Origin: PALSA-505 sp036502085
GTDB taxonomy: Bacteria; Actinomycetota; Actinomycetes; Streptosporangiales; Streptosporangiaceae
Reading direction: 5' to 3'
Assembly (NCBI GenBank): GCA_036502085.1
Contig: DASXZD010000030.1
Span: 1 to 64,000, forward strand
DNA length: 64,000 nucleotides
Below are positions 24,871 through 32,865 of this stretch, piece after piece (within the stretch, counting starts at the first letter, position 1; each line of letters begins with the position of its first letter). Under the pieces are notes generated by a model. The model was given only the letters and a program-made list of their open reading frames with translations. It was not told the origin of the DNA and ran no database searches. The translations under genes and the position numbers were made by a program.

Positions 24871-25019
24871 CGGTGTCTGCCGAGGATTCGCCGGCCACCG
24901 CCCTGTGGCGGAAGCAACTCTCGGTTTGGGCGTCGCTAACGACGCACCATTACGAGAGCCTGACCGGTGAGACACGTATCGCGGCGCTAGCCGCGACCCG
25001 TGCATCGGCGGGACGGCAG

Positions 25020-25058
25020 CTAACAGGCAGCCACCTCGCGCGTCCAATGTCTATGCAT
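25020..25058 (-). CDS. 12-codon ORF inside the candidate RNA
   Basis: The ORF encodes MHRHWTREVAAC. Its ATG is preceded by AAAGGAGGTGG, an unusually complete match to the 16S anti-Shine-Dalgarno, about 9 nt upstream. The peptide ends in Cys directly before TAG. It may be a sensing leader peptide or merely a ribosome-loading site on the RNA. Confidence 0.5.
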   Translation of the reverse strand: MHRHWTREVAAC

Positions 25059-25080
25059 ACTCTTGGACCACCTCCTTTCC

Positions 25081-25122
25081 CGCGTAGCCCGAACGCTACG
25101 CGAGCCCCCCGGCGGCTGGCAA
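25081..25122 (-). promoter_or_regulatory. Promoter of the candidate RNA with overlapping palindrome
   Basis: TTGCCA (25122-25117) and TAGCGT (25098-25093) are 18 bp apart on the minus strand. A perfect 8-bp inverted repeat, CGCGTAGC and GCTACGCG with a 6-nt spacer (25081-25102), covers the -10 and the predicted start point. That is a natural operator position. Confidence 0.5.
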
Positions 25123-25274
25123 GACCGTTTTTTCCGGCTTGGGGACATTCGGCGGGCGGCCCGCCAGGCTCGGCGGCCTCGCCGACACCACTGCCCGCCA
25201 GGCTCGGCGGGGCCGCCAGCACCACCGGTTGCGCAAGCCTGGCGAATGCCCTGGGCGTCACTAGACTCGGCGTC

Positions 25275-25760
25275 ATGGCGCAGTCGTGGGATGACCAACT
25301 CCGGGCCCGGGGGTACCGGGTTACCCCGCAGCGCCAGCTTGTCCTCGAGGCGGTGACCAAGCTCGAGCACGCCACCCCCGAGGAAATCTGCGCCCAGGTG
25401 CAGCTGACCGCGCGCGGTGTGAACATCTCGACCGTCTACCGCACGCTCGAACTGCTCGAGCAGCTCAGCCTGGTCACGCACAGCCATCTGCGGCACGGCG
25501 CCCCCAGCTACCACCTCGCGGCCGAAGAGGAGCACGTGCACCTCGTGTGCCGGGAGTGCGGCCGCATCGTGCAGGTGCGCCCGGCCGCGGTGGCCGCGCT
25601 GGTGGACACGCTGGAGGCGGAGCAGGACTTCGAGACCGACGTGCGGCACCTGACCGTGTTCGGCCTGTGCGGAGACTGCCGCCACGAGCAGCCCGCGCCA
25701 GCACAAGGCCAGCTGCCCGCGCAGGCACAAGGCCAGCAGCCCACCCGCCCGGGCGCATAA
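25275..25760 (+). CDS. Fur-family metal-responsive repressor (possibly Nur-like)
   Basis: A 161-residue regulator. The N-terminal winged helix includes RVTPQRQLVLEAV and NISTVYRTLELLEQLSLV. Metal ligands include HVHLVCREC (His87, His89, Cys92, Cys95) and a second CxxC, LCGDC. The neighbourhood (nitrobindin-like gene before, ygfZ after) resembles that of Streptomyces Nur, the nickel-responsive member; the metal cannot be decided from sequence alone. ATG 25275 is chosen over a long upstream extension because it is preceded by TAGACT (25262-25267) at leaderless distance. The C-terminal tail is Gln/Pro/Ala repeats. Confidence 0.92.
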   Translation: MAQSWDDQLRARGYRVTPQRQLVLEAVTKLEHATPEEICAQVQLTARGVNISTVYRTLELLEQLSLVTHSHLRHGAPSYHLAAEEEHVHLVCRECGRIVQVRPAAVAALVDTLEAEQDFETDVRHLTVFGLCGDCRHEQPAPAQGQLPAQAQGQQPTRPGA

Positions 25761-25791
25761 CGCAGCCGCACGAGAAGATAGCCTGCCTGGT

Positions 25792-26817
25792 ATGGGAAAC
25801 TCGCTGCTGAAGCTGCCCGACGCCGTTCCCGGCCAGGGCCTCGACACCGGGGTCGCGGCGCACTACGGCGATCCGTTCGGCGAGCAGCGCGCGCTGGTGC
25901 AGGCGGCGGGCCTGGTGGACAGGTCGCACCGCGGCGTCATCAGGATCACCGGCCAGGACCGGCTGTCCTGGCTGCACAGCCTGACCACCCAGCAGCTCGA
26001 CCAGCTGCCCGCGGGCGCCGCCGCCCAGGCCCTCATCCTCAGCCCGAACGGACACGTCGAGCACCACCTGACGCTAACCGACGACGGCACCGCGGTGTGG
26101 GCCCACGTCGAGCCCGGCACCGCGGAGAAGCTGCTCGGGTTCCTCGACTCGATGAAGTTCATGCTGCGGGTGGAGCCGGCCGACGTGACCGCCGAATACG
26201 CCGTCCTCACGCTGATGGGGCCGGCCACCTCGGCCACCTTGAGCGGGCCGGCCGCGGCCGTCGTGCTGCCCGGCTCGCTGGGCAGCGATCTCATCGTGCC
26301 ACGGGACGACGTTGCCGACCTCGCCGCTGATCTGCGCGCCGGCGGCGCTGCGATGGCGGGGATGTGGGCGTACGAAGCATTGCGGATCGAGGCCCGCCAG
26401 CCGCGGCTTGGGCTAGACACCGATTTCCGAACGGTTCCACACGAAGTCGGCTGGATTGAGACTGCGGTGCACCTGAACAAGGGTTGCTACCGCGGCCAGG
26501 AGACCGTCGCCCGGGTGCACAACCTGGGGCATCCTCCCCGCCGGCTGGTCTTCCTGCACTTGGACGGCAGCGATGACCGGCTGCCTGTCCACGACGATCC
26601 GGTCGAGCTGGACGGCACGGCCGTCGGGTTCGTCGGCTCGGCGGCGCGGCACTACGAACTCGGGCCGATCGCGCTCGCGTTGGTCAAGCGGACGGTGCCC
26701 GTCGACCGGCCGCTGCTCGCGGCGGGCGTGGACGCGGCCCAGGAGGTCATCGTCCCGCCGGACGCGGGCGCCAATGCTAGGAAACATATTCAAAACTTCA
26801 AACGATCATCGATGTAG
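25792..26817 (+). CDS. ygfZ: YgfZ-type tetrahydrofolate-dependent Fe-S repair protein
   Basis: A 341-residue GcvT-like protein with the defining motif KGCYRGQE (230-237), whose cysteine is essential in the family. YgfZ/IBA57 proteins help maintain certain [4Fe-4S] enzymes using folate. TAGCCT (25779-25784) lies 8 nt before the ATG, predicting leaderless mRNA. The last residues (NARKHIQNFKRSSM) and the stop codon come from a dispersed inverted-repeat element that begins at about 26786, so the native C-terminus has probably been replaced. Confidence 0.93.
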   Translation: MGNSLLKLPDAVPGQGLDTGVAAHYGDPFGEQRALVQAAGLVDRSHRGVIRITGQDRLSWLHSLTTQQLDQLPAGAAAQALILSPNGHVEHHLTLTDDGTAVWAHVEPGTAEKLLGFLDSMKFMLRVEPADVTAEYAVLTLMGPATSATLSGPAAAVVLPGSLGSDLIVPRDDVADLAADLRAGGAAMAGMWAYEALRIEARQPRLGLDTDFRTVPHEVGWIETAVHLNKGCYRGQETVARVHNLGHPPRRLVFLHLDGSDDRLPVHDDPVELDGTAVGFVGSAARHYELGPIALALVKRTVPVDRPLLAAGVDAAQEVIVPPDAGANARKHIQNFKRSSM

Positions 26818-26893
26818 CCGGGGTTTACCTGGGAGCAAGATCATTTAGGAAGTTCTGAATAATGCTCCGTCCACCGGGTTTTGAATAAGCTTC
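26786..26893. repeat. Dispersed inverted-repeat element, copy A
   Basis: ATTCAAAACTTC at 26788-26799 faces GAAGTTCTGAAT at 26849-26860, and a further TTTTGAATAAGCTTC lies at 26879-26893. The segment gagcaagatcat to aatgctccg (26832-26868) closely matches copy C near 45.4 kb. It is AT-rich compared with its surroundings. Confidence 0.75.
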
Positions 26894-27000
26894 CACGTTG
26901 CGGCGAACCCCCGCGGGATGGCTGCGCCGTCCCGGGTAGCCTGATCGGTCAGGAGACGGCCGTTCGCGGCCGGCACCCTAACCCAGGGAGGTCGTCCGCT

Positions 27001-27936
27001 GTGCTGCGCCGCCTGATGCTGGCCGTTTCGGCCAGCGATCGCCTCAAGAGAATCGTGACCACGGCCCCGGTCGCCAGGGACGTGGTGGCCAGGTACGTGG
27101 CGGGCGCCAGCACGGACGATGCGCTGGCGGTCACCCGGCAGCTGATTGACCGCGGCCTGCTGGTGACCCTGGACCACCTCGGTGAGCACACCACCGACCC
27201 GGACCAGGCGGCGGCCGCGGCCGACGAGTACATCCGGCTGCTCGGGCGGCTCGCGGACGCCGGCTTTGCCAGCGGCGGCGCGGCCGAAGTCTCGGTCAAG
27301 CCGACCGCCGTCGGGCTGGGGCTGAGCCTGCAGGGCGAGAAGACCGCCAGGGAAAACATCACCCGGATCTGCATGGCCGCGCGGCGGGCGGGCACGACCG
27401 TGACGCTCGACTCCGAAGAGCACGACCGGGTGGACGCGACGCTGCGGCTGCACCGCGAGCTGAGCGCGGACTTCCCCGACCTCGGCTGCGTGATCCAGTC
27501 CTACCTGCGGCGCAGCGAGGCGGACTGCGCCGAGCTTGCCGTGGCCGGCACCCGCGTCCGGCTGTGCAAGGGTGCCTACGACGCGCCGGAAGCGGTGGCG
27601 TTCACCGCCCGCCGCGATGTCGACTTTTCCTACGTGCGCTGCCTCCGCACGCTGCTGAACGGGCCCGGCTACCCGATGATCGCCACCCATGACCCGCGGC
27701 TGATCGAGATCGGCACCGCGCAGGCCCTGCTGGCGGGGCGGGCCGCCGGGACGTTCGAGTACCAGATGCTGCACGGCATCAGGCCGGGCGAGCAGCAGCG
27801 GCTCGCCGGGATCGGCGCGCAGGTTCGCGTCTACCTTCCGTATGGCAACGACTGGTACGGCTACCTCACCCGCCGTCTGGCCGAACGTCCGGCCAACCTC
27901 GTCTTCTTCCTGCGCTCGCTCGCGTCGAGGCGGTAG
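27001..27936 (+). CDS. Proline dehydrogenase
   Basis: A 311-residue FAD-dependent TIM-barrel enzyme that oxidises proline to pyrroline-5-carboxylate. Typical motifs are DHLGEH, SVKPTAVGL, VTLDSEEHDRVDATL, CVIQSYLRRSEADC, RVRLCKGAYDAP, IATHDPRLI and FEYQMLHGIRPGEQ, ending VYLPYGNDWYGYLTRRLAERP. The GTG at 27001 is chosen for a GGGAGG site nine or so bases upstream and because homology starts there. It is followed by the P5C reductase gene, an odd catabolic/biosynthetic pairing. Confidence 0.95.
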   Translation: MLRRLMLAVSASDRLKRIVTTAPVARDVVARYVAGASTDDALAVTRQLIDRGLLVTLDHLGEHTTDPDQAAAAADEYIRLLGRLADAGFASGGAAEVSVKPTAVGLGLSLQGEKTARENITRICMAARRAGTTVTLDSEEHDRVDATLRLHRELSADFPDLGCVIQSYLRRSEADCAELAVAGTRVRLCKGAYDAPEAVAFTARRDVDFSYVRCLRTLLNGPGYPMIATHDPRLIEIGTAQALLAGRAAGTFEYQMLHGIRPGEQQRLAGIGAQVRVYLPYGNDWYGYLTRRLAERPANLVFFLRSLASRR

Positions 27937-27979
27937 CCAGGCGGCGCGGAAGACTCCGACGGGAAGGGGGGGTGGCCTG

Positions 27980-28789
27980 GTGGCAGACAGCTCCGTGATC
28001 GGCATCCTGGGCGCGGGCAAGATGGGCGAGGCGCTCATCTCCGGGCTGCTGCGGGCGGGCCGGCCGGCGTCGCGGATCGTCGCGGTGGCCAGGCGGCCGC
28101 AGCGCGCGGCCGAGCTGCACGAGCGATACGGCGTGCAGCTGACCTCGGCGGCCGAAGCGGTCAAGGCCGCGGACACGCTGCTGCTCACCGTGAAACCGCA
28201 GGACATGACCGCGCTGCTGGACGAGATAGCCGCTGGGCTGCCCGCCGGCCGCCTGGTCATCTCGGTGGCGGCCGGCATCACCACGTCCTTCATCGAGCGC
28301 CGGCTGCCGCCCGACGTGCCGGTGGTCCGGGTCATGTCGAACACCCCGGTACTGGTGGACGAGGCGATGAGCGTGATCTCGGCCGGGTCGCACGCCGACG
28401 ACACGCACCTGCGCCAGACCGAGCAGCTGCTGCGCCCGGTCGGCCGGGTCATCCGGATACCCGAATCGCAGCAGGACGCCGCGACCGCGCTGTCCGGCAG
28501 CGGGCCGGCCTACGTGTACTACCTGGTCGAAGCCATGGTGGACGCCGGGATCCTGCTGGGCATGCCGCGGCAGACGGCGCTGGACATGGTGACCCAGGCG
28601 GTCTACGGCGCGGCGACCATGCTGCGTGACACCGGTGAGCACCCGGTGACCCTACGGGAGGCGGTCACCTCGCCGGGCGGGACGACAATCTCCGCCGTCC
28701 GTGAATTGGAGCGGCACCGGGTGCGGGCCGCCGTCATCGATGCGATCGAGGCGGCCAGGGACCGCGGCCGCGAACTGGGAGCAGACTGA
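27980..28789 (+). CDS. proC: Pyrroline-5-carboxylate reductase
   Basis: A 269-residue enzyme that reduces P5C to proline with NAD(P)H. The Rossmann motif is GILGAGKMGEALISG. Other signatures are LLTVKPQDM, RVMSNTPVLV and the C-terminal DMVTQAVYGAATMLRDTGEHP and TSPGGTT. GTG start, 43 nt after the proline dehydrogenase gene. An inverted repeat follows immediately and probably acts as the terminator. Confidence 0.95.
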   Translation: MADSSVIGILGAGKMGEALISGLLRAGRPASRIVAVARRPQRAAELHERYGVQLTSAAEAVKAADTLLLTVKPQDMTALLDEIAAGLPAGRLVISVAAGITTSFIERRLPPDVPVVRVMSNTPVLVDEAMSVISAGSHADDTHLRQTEQLLRPVGRVIRIPESQQDAATALSGSGPAYVYYLVEAMVDAGILLGMPRQTALDMVTQAVYGAATMLRDTGEHPVTLREAVTSPGGTTISAVRELERHRVRAAVIDAIEAARDRGRELGAD

Positions 28790-28791
28790 AG

Positions 28792-28830
28792 CTTATTCAA
28801 AATTGATACTCAAGTGAAGTTTTGAATAAG
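28792..28830. repeat. Dispersed inverted-repeat element, copy B, as terminator
   Basis: CTTATTCAAAA and TTTTGAATAAG form a perfect 11-bp inverted repeat with a 17-nt spacer, starting 2 nt after the proC stop. The arms match copies A and C. Confidence 0.8.
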
Positions 28831-28880
28831 TTTCACGAAGACAAGACGGCTGGAAATCCTGGCCGCGGACTGGGCGGTGA

Positions 28881-30059
28881 GTGAGCTTGAGCTGCACGCT
28901 GAGGGTTCCCTGGGACGACGAGCTGATCGGTTACGACTTCGGTCCCGGTCATCCGCTGGCACCCATACGAGTCGAGCTGACGATCGCTATGGCGCGTGCG
29001 TTCGGAATACTCAATGATCCCGCAGTCACCGTGACGGTGCCGCAGCCGGCCACGGACGAGGAGCTGGCGCTTATCCACGCGCCGGACTACATCGACGCCG
29101 TCCGGCTGGCCGGGCAGACCGGCCGGGGCGATGGCCGCCGTGGCCTGGGCACCGCGGACGATCCGGTGTTCGCGGGGATGCACGAGGCCTCTGCATTGGT
29201 CGCGGGCGCGACGCTGGCGGCCGCCAGGGCGGTGTGGACCGGCGAGGCGGATCACGGCGCGAACGTGGCGGGCGGGCTGCACCACGCGATGCGCGGCCAC
29301 GCCAGCGGGTTCTGCGTCTACAACGACCCGGCGATCGCGATCAGGTGGCTGCTGGACCAGGGCGCCGGGCGGGTGGCCTATGTCGATCTTGACGTGCACC
29401 ACGGCGACGGCGTGCAGGCCGCCTTCTACGATGATCCCCGGGTGCTGACGATCAGCCTGCACGAGCACCCCGCCACGCTGTTCCCCGGTACCGGGCTGCC
29501 GACGGAGACCGGCTCGGGCCCGGCGCGCGGCACGGCGGTCAACGTCGCGCTGGCTGCGGGTACCGGTGACGCCGGCTGGCTGCGCGCGCTGGACGCGGTC
29601 GTCCCGCCGCTAATCCGCGCCTTCAGGCCCGATGTGCTGGTCAGTCAGCATGGCTGTGATACGCACCGGCTGGATCCGCTGGCTCACCTAAGGCTCAGTA
29701 TTGACGCGCAGCGGCGGGCCCAGGAAATTGTGCACGCACTCGCACATGAGACGGCGAGCGGCCGATGGCTCATCACCGGCGGCGGCGGATATGAGCTTGT
29801 CGAAGTCGTTCCCAGATGCTGGACACATCTGCTCGCGCTGGCGGCCGGCCGGCCCATCGATCCTGACACGCCAACGCCGTCCTCCTGGCGCGAATTCGTT
29901 CGCGGCCGAACGGGGAGGCTGGCTCCCCAGATCATGACAGATGGCGAACCGGCCGAGTTCACCGAATTTACGCCTGGTGACGGCCCCGGTGACCGGGTTG
30001 ATGCGTCCATCAAGGCCACACGCGAGGCTGTTTTCCCTGCGCATGGCCTCATTCCGTAA
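28881..30059 (+). CDS. acuC: AcuC-type histone-deacetylase-family protein
   Basis: A 392-residue arginase/deacetylase-fold zinc enzyme. Motifs include GPGHPLAPIRVELT, GGLHHAMRGHASGFCVYND, the zinc-site YVDLDVHHGDGVQ, SLHEHPATLFPGTG, VSQHGCDTHRLDPLAHL and GGGGYELVEVVPRCWTHL. Family members remove acyl groups from lysine (AcuC deacetylates acetyl-CoA synthetase) or from small polyamines; AcuC is the best match. GTG start at 28881. Confidence 0.92.
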   Translation: MSLSCTLRVPWDDELIGYDFGPGHPLAPIRVELTIAMARAFGILNDPAVTVTVPQPATDEELALIHAPDYIDAVRLAGQTGRGDGRRGLGTADDPVFAGMHEASALVAGATLAAARAVWTGEADHGANVAGGLHHAMRGHASGFCVYNDPAIAIRWLLDQGAGRVAYVDLDVHHGDGVQAAFYDDPRVLTISLHEHPATLFPGTGLPTETGSGPARGTAVNVALAAGTGDAGWLRALDAVVPPLIRAFRPDVLVSQHGCDTHRLDPLAHLRLSIDAQRRAQEIVHALAHETASGRWLITGGGGYELVEVVPRCWTHLLALAAGRPIDPDTPTPSSWREFVRGRTGRLAPQIMTDGEPAEFTEFTPGDGPGDRVDASIKATREAVFPAHGLIP

Positions 30060-30251
30060 GTCAATACCCATTCTGTCAGCTACCTGTATCAGTGTCCCGA
30101 CATGTCATCCGGGCGAGAGTATCTCCGAAATGAGGGACCGCGCCGGGCTTGCCCTTTTCTGAACGCGACTTACGCTGGAGACGTACGTGACTGGTGCGTC
30201 GAATATAACGGACCGGGGACGCACTTAGCACCGTACGGAAGAGGGCAACTG

Positions 30252-30464
30252 ATGGCTGCAGGTGAAACCCCCCTTAGCGATGTCAGGTTCCTGACCGTGG
30301 CCGAAGTGGCGACGATCATGCGGGTGTCCAAGATGACCGTCTATCGGCTGGTTCACTCGGGTGAACTTGAAGCCATCCGGGTGGGACGTTCCTTTCGGGT
30401 ACCAGAGCAGGCGGTCAATCAGTACCTGAAGGACGCCTTCGTGGGCAACGACGACGACGAGTAG
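30252..30464 (+). CDS. bldC: BldC, MerR-like developmental regulator
   Basis: A 70-residue stand-alone winged-helix DNA-binding protein: FLTVAEVATIMRVSKMTVYR and LVHSGELEAIRVGRSFRVPE. BldC binds direct repeats cooperatively and controls development in Streptomyces; it is conserved in non-differentiating actinobacteria too. ATG 30252 begins the conserved protein; the frame is open further upstream but the extension looks non-coding. About 190 nt of non-coding leader precedes it. Followed by the bS22 gene, a conserved adjacency. Confidence 0.95.
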   Translation: MAAGETPLSDVRFLTVAEVATIMRVSKMTVYRLVHSGELEAIRVGRSFRVPEQAVNQYLKDAFVGNDDDE

Positions 30465-30684
30465 CCCTGCGGCGGCCGGGCCGTTCGGGTTCACTCAATG
30501 CGGGGCGTGGGCAGGGTCGGCCCGCGCTCCGCCCGCGCTCCCCCCCGCGCATCCGGCCGTCGGGTGGCGGGCGCGCGCGGCGGTGACGGTACTCTCTTAC
30601 GGGCACGTGCCTGCCTCCTGAGAACCGGTGGCGGGCGACCATGCCCGTTTTCCGTTATGCCGAGTGAGGGGCGAAGGTGGTGCC

Positions 30685-30783
30685 GTGGGCTCCGTCATCA
30701 AGAAGCGTCGTAAGAGGATGGCCAAGAAGAAGCATCGCAAGCTGCTCAAGAAGACCCGCATCCAGCGGAGGAATAAGAAGTAG
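30685..30783 (+). CDS. Small ribosomal subunit protein bS22 (AURKAIP1/COX24 domain)
   Basis: A 32-residue, extremely basic peptide beginning GSVIKKRRKRMAKKKHRK and ending RIQRRNKK. It matches the actinobacterial 30S protein bS22 found in mycobacterial ribosome structures. GTG start with a GAAGGTGG-type ribosome binding site just upstream. It is too short for many gene finders and easily missed. Confidence 0.92.
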   Translation: MGSVIKKRRKRMAKKKHRKLLKKTRIQRRNKK

Positions 30784-30813
30784 CGCTCGCCGCCTGGCCG
30801 GGAGGCGACCCGG

Positions 30814-31677
30814 ATGACGCCGCCGGTCCAAGGTTGCGGCAGTCTGCGGGACCGACTGGCCGAGGCGGCCGGCTTCGTGCAGCGGCGGATTTCCGGCGAG
30901 TTCGAGACCGATGAATTCGGGTTCGATCCCGAGTTCAACGCAACGCTGCTCATGCCGGTCGCCCGCATGCTGTACCGGAACTGGTTCCGGGTCAGGATGC
31001 GTGGTCTCGAGCACATCCCTGACATAGGCCCGGCGCTGGTCGTGGCCAATCACGGCGGCGTCCTGCCGTTCGACATGATCATGGTTCAGGCCGGGTTGTT
31101 CTATGAGCACCCCGGGCACAGGACCCTGCGACTGCTCGGCGCCGATCTCATCTACGAGATGCCCGCGCTGGCCCGGCTGGCCCGCAAGAGCGGCCACACG
31201 CACGCCTCCCGCGCCGAGGCCTCCCGGCTGCTCGCCGCCGGTGAGCTGGTGGGCGTCTGCCCCGAAGGCTTCAAGGGCACCGGCAAGCTGTTCAGCGAGC
31301 GGTACCGGCTGGCCAGGTTCGGCCGGGGCGGGTTCGCCGTGACCGCGATGCGGGCTGGCGTGCCGATCATTCCGTGCGCGATCGTCGGCGCCGAGGAGAT
31401 CTACCCGATGATCGCGGACGTGAAGCCGCTGGCCCGGCTGCTGGGATTGCCTTACTTTCCGGTGACGCCGCTGTTCCCCTGGCTCGGCCCGCTCGGCGCG
31501 GTGCCGCTTCCGTCCAACTGGATCATCGAGTTCGGCAAGCCGGTGGCCACGGATTCGTACGGGGCCGCGGCCGCCGACGATCCGTCGGCCGTGTCCGAGC
31601 TAGCCGACGGAGTGCGCACCACCATCCAGCAGATGCTGGACGATCTGGTCATCGAGCGCGGCCCGGCCTTCGGCTAA
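30814..31677 (+). CDS. Lysophospholipid acyltransferase-family protein
   Basis: A 287-residue protein of the PlsC/LPLAT superfamily, closer to the MGAT-like branch: the catalytic motif is NHGGVLPFD. The phosphate-binding loop is CPEGFKGTGK, and an IIPCAIVGAEEIYP region follows. It probably acylates glycerolipid or a related alcohol at the membrane; the substrate is uncertain. ATG start 31 nt after bS22. Confidence 0.87.
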   Translation: MTPPVQGCGSLRDRLAEAAGFVQRRISGEFETDEFGFDPEFNATLLMPVARMLYRNWFRVRMRGLEHIPDIGPALVVANHGGVLPFDMIMVQAGLFYEHPGHRTLRLLGADLIYEMPALARLARKSGHTHASRAEASRLLAAGELVGVCPEGFKGTGKLFSERYRLARFGRGGFAVTAMRAGVPIIPCAIVGAEEIYPMIADVKPLARLLGLPYFPVTPLFPWLGPLGAVPLPSNWIIEFGKPVATDSYGAAAADDPSAVSELADGVRTTIQQMLDDLVIERGPAFG

Positions 31678-31774
31678 CCGGCGCGCCTGTTCACCAGGTG
31701 CGACTTCACCGGCTGCGGCGAGCTGTAGCCTGCCCGGTTCCGCCCGATTTCAGGCAAGCGCAATGAACATCGCT

Positions 31775-31810
31775 GTGAATTCGCTGTTGCTCTATGAACA
31801 GCGAATTCAC
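31775..31810. terminator. Perfect 14-bp inverted repeat between convergent genes
   Basis: GTGAATTCGCTGTT and AACAGCGAATTCAC flank an 8-nt loop between the acyltransferase (+) and HAD-IB (-) genes. It is a likely bidirectional terminator, and less GC-rich than others in the window. Confidence 0.75.
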
Positions 31811-31873
31811 GTCCACGTTGATCAACAACCCGGGGGCGCGGCTGAGGGCCGGGGTGGCGGCTTGGTGGCGCGG

Positions 31874-32761
31874 TTAGGTACTGGTGCTGGCGCGGCGTTT
31901 GCGGAGAGCTGCGCCTGCAGCGAGGCCGCCGGCCACCGCCCCGGCTGCGCCCGCCGTCGGCAGCGCGATCATGGCGGCTCGCCGGCCGATGCGGAAGTCG
32001 TGCACGGGCCAGCCGCGGCGACGGGCCTCGGCCCGCAGCTCGCCGTCCGGGTTGACCGCGCTGGGGTGCCCGACAAGCAGCAGCATCGGCAGGTCGTTCG
32101 CCGAGTCGCTGTAGGCGGCGCAGCGGGTGAGGTCGAGCCCTTCCCTGGCGGCCAGCGCGCTGATCGCGGCCGACTTGGCCGGGCCGTGCAGCAGCCCGCC
32201 GATCAGCCTGCCCGTGTAGACCTCGTCGGCCCGCTCGGCGACGGTGCCGAGCGCACCGGTCAGGCCGAGCCTGCGGGCCAGGATCTCGGCCAGCTCGACC
32301 GGCGTCGCGGTGACCAGCCAGACCCGCTGCCCGGCGTCGAGGTGGCGCTGGGCCAGTTCCCTGGTGCCCTCCCAGATGCGATCCGCCATGGTCTCGTCGT
32401 AGATTTCCTCGCAGAGCGAGACGATGTCGGCGACCTTGTGCCCGGCCACGAAGGCGAGTGCGTTGTCCCTGGCCGTCTCGATGTGCCCGGTATGCTCGGT
32501 GCCCCGCACCCGCAGGAACAGCTGAGCCCAGGTCATCTTGGCCAGGTCGGCCGGGCCGAACATCTTGCGCGCGGCCAGGCCGCGGGCGAAGTGATAGATC
32601 GAGGCGCCGCGCATGATCGTGTTGTCGACGTCGAAGAACGCGCCAGCTGTGAGGTCGGGGACCGGGATCGCGGGGGTGACGTTCGCGGCGGCCGCGGCCG
32701 CGGTGCCGGCCGCCCGGGCCGCGGTCATCGGGTCGGCGTGGCGCACCGGCTGCCGCCTCAT
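31874..32761 (-). CDS. HAD-IB family hydrolase (SerB-like)
   Basis: A 295-residue HAD phosphatase with motif I AFFDVDNTIMRG, motif II WLVTATPVELAE and motif IV AAYSDSANDLPML. The C-terminal Ala/Gly helix (about 265-285) may associate with membrane. Subfamily IB includes phosphoserine phosphatase-like and acyltransferase-fused lipid phosphatases; the neighbouring acyltransferase hints at lipid metabolism. ATG at 32761 is chosen because TAGGCT (32774-32769) lies 8 nt upstream, predicting a leaderless mRNA; a longer frame to 32857 lacks support. Confidence 0.88.
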   Translation of the reverse strand: MRRQPVRHADPMTAARAAGTAAAAAANVTPAIPVPDLTAGAFFDVDNTIMRGASIYHFARGLAARKMFGPADLAKMTWAQLFLRVRGTEHTGHIETARDNALAFVAGHKVADIVSLCEEIYDETMADRIWEGTRELAQRHLDAGQRVWLVTATPVELAEILARRLGLTGALGTVAERADEVYTGRLIGGLLHGPAKSAAISALAAREGLDLTRCAAYSDSANDLPMLLLVGHPSAVNPDGELRAEARRRGWPVHDFRIGRRAAMIALPTAGAAGAVAGGLAAGAALRKRRASTST

Positions 32762-32865
32762 GGCCGAAAGCCTAGCGGCCTGATCACGCCAGATCAGCGG
32801 CACGCCGCGAAGATCGCGGGGGGCCCGTTTCCCATTAGGGGTTCTGTCGTGCACCATTGGAAGTG

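Larger units (their letters stand above)
24799..25086 (-). ncRNA. Candidate structured small RNA with internal mini-ORF
   Basis: A minus-strand transcript of about 288 nt is predicted between the nitrobindin and Fur genes. It has a promoter (TTGCCA-N18-TAGCGT), a near-perfect Shine-Dalgarno and a 12-codon ORF. Several perfect hairpins follow: a 7-bp stem at 24979-24996; CTCTCG/CGAGAG (24918-24958) enclosing GCGTCG/CGACGC (24930-24945); and CCGCC/GGCGG (24898-24911). A branched terminal structure closed by a long GC stem then runs into six U residues. No minus-strand gene follows, so this is a free-standing RNA rather than an obvious leader. I do not recognise it as tmRNA, RNase P, SRP or 6S RNA. 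Confidence 0.6.

Noticed and set aside
24860..24880. tRNA T-arm-like cccgggggttcggtgtc
   Set aside because: No acceptor stem or anticodon arm can be built around it; it is part of the branched terminator on the other strand. No tRNA or rRNA gene was found in the window.
24873..25274. N-terminal extension of the Fur-family gene by 134 codons
   Set aside because: The extension is the antisense of the structured RNA, has no domain, and Fur homology starts exactly at 25275.
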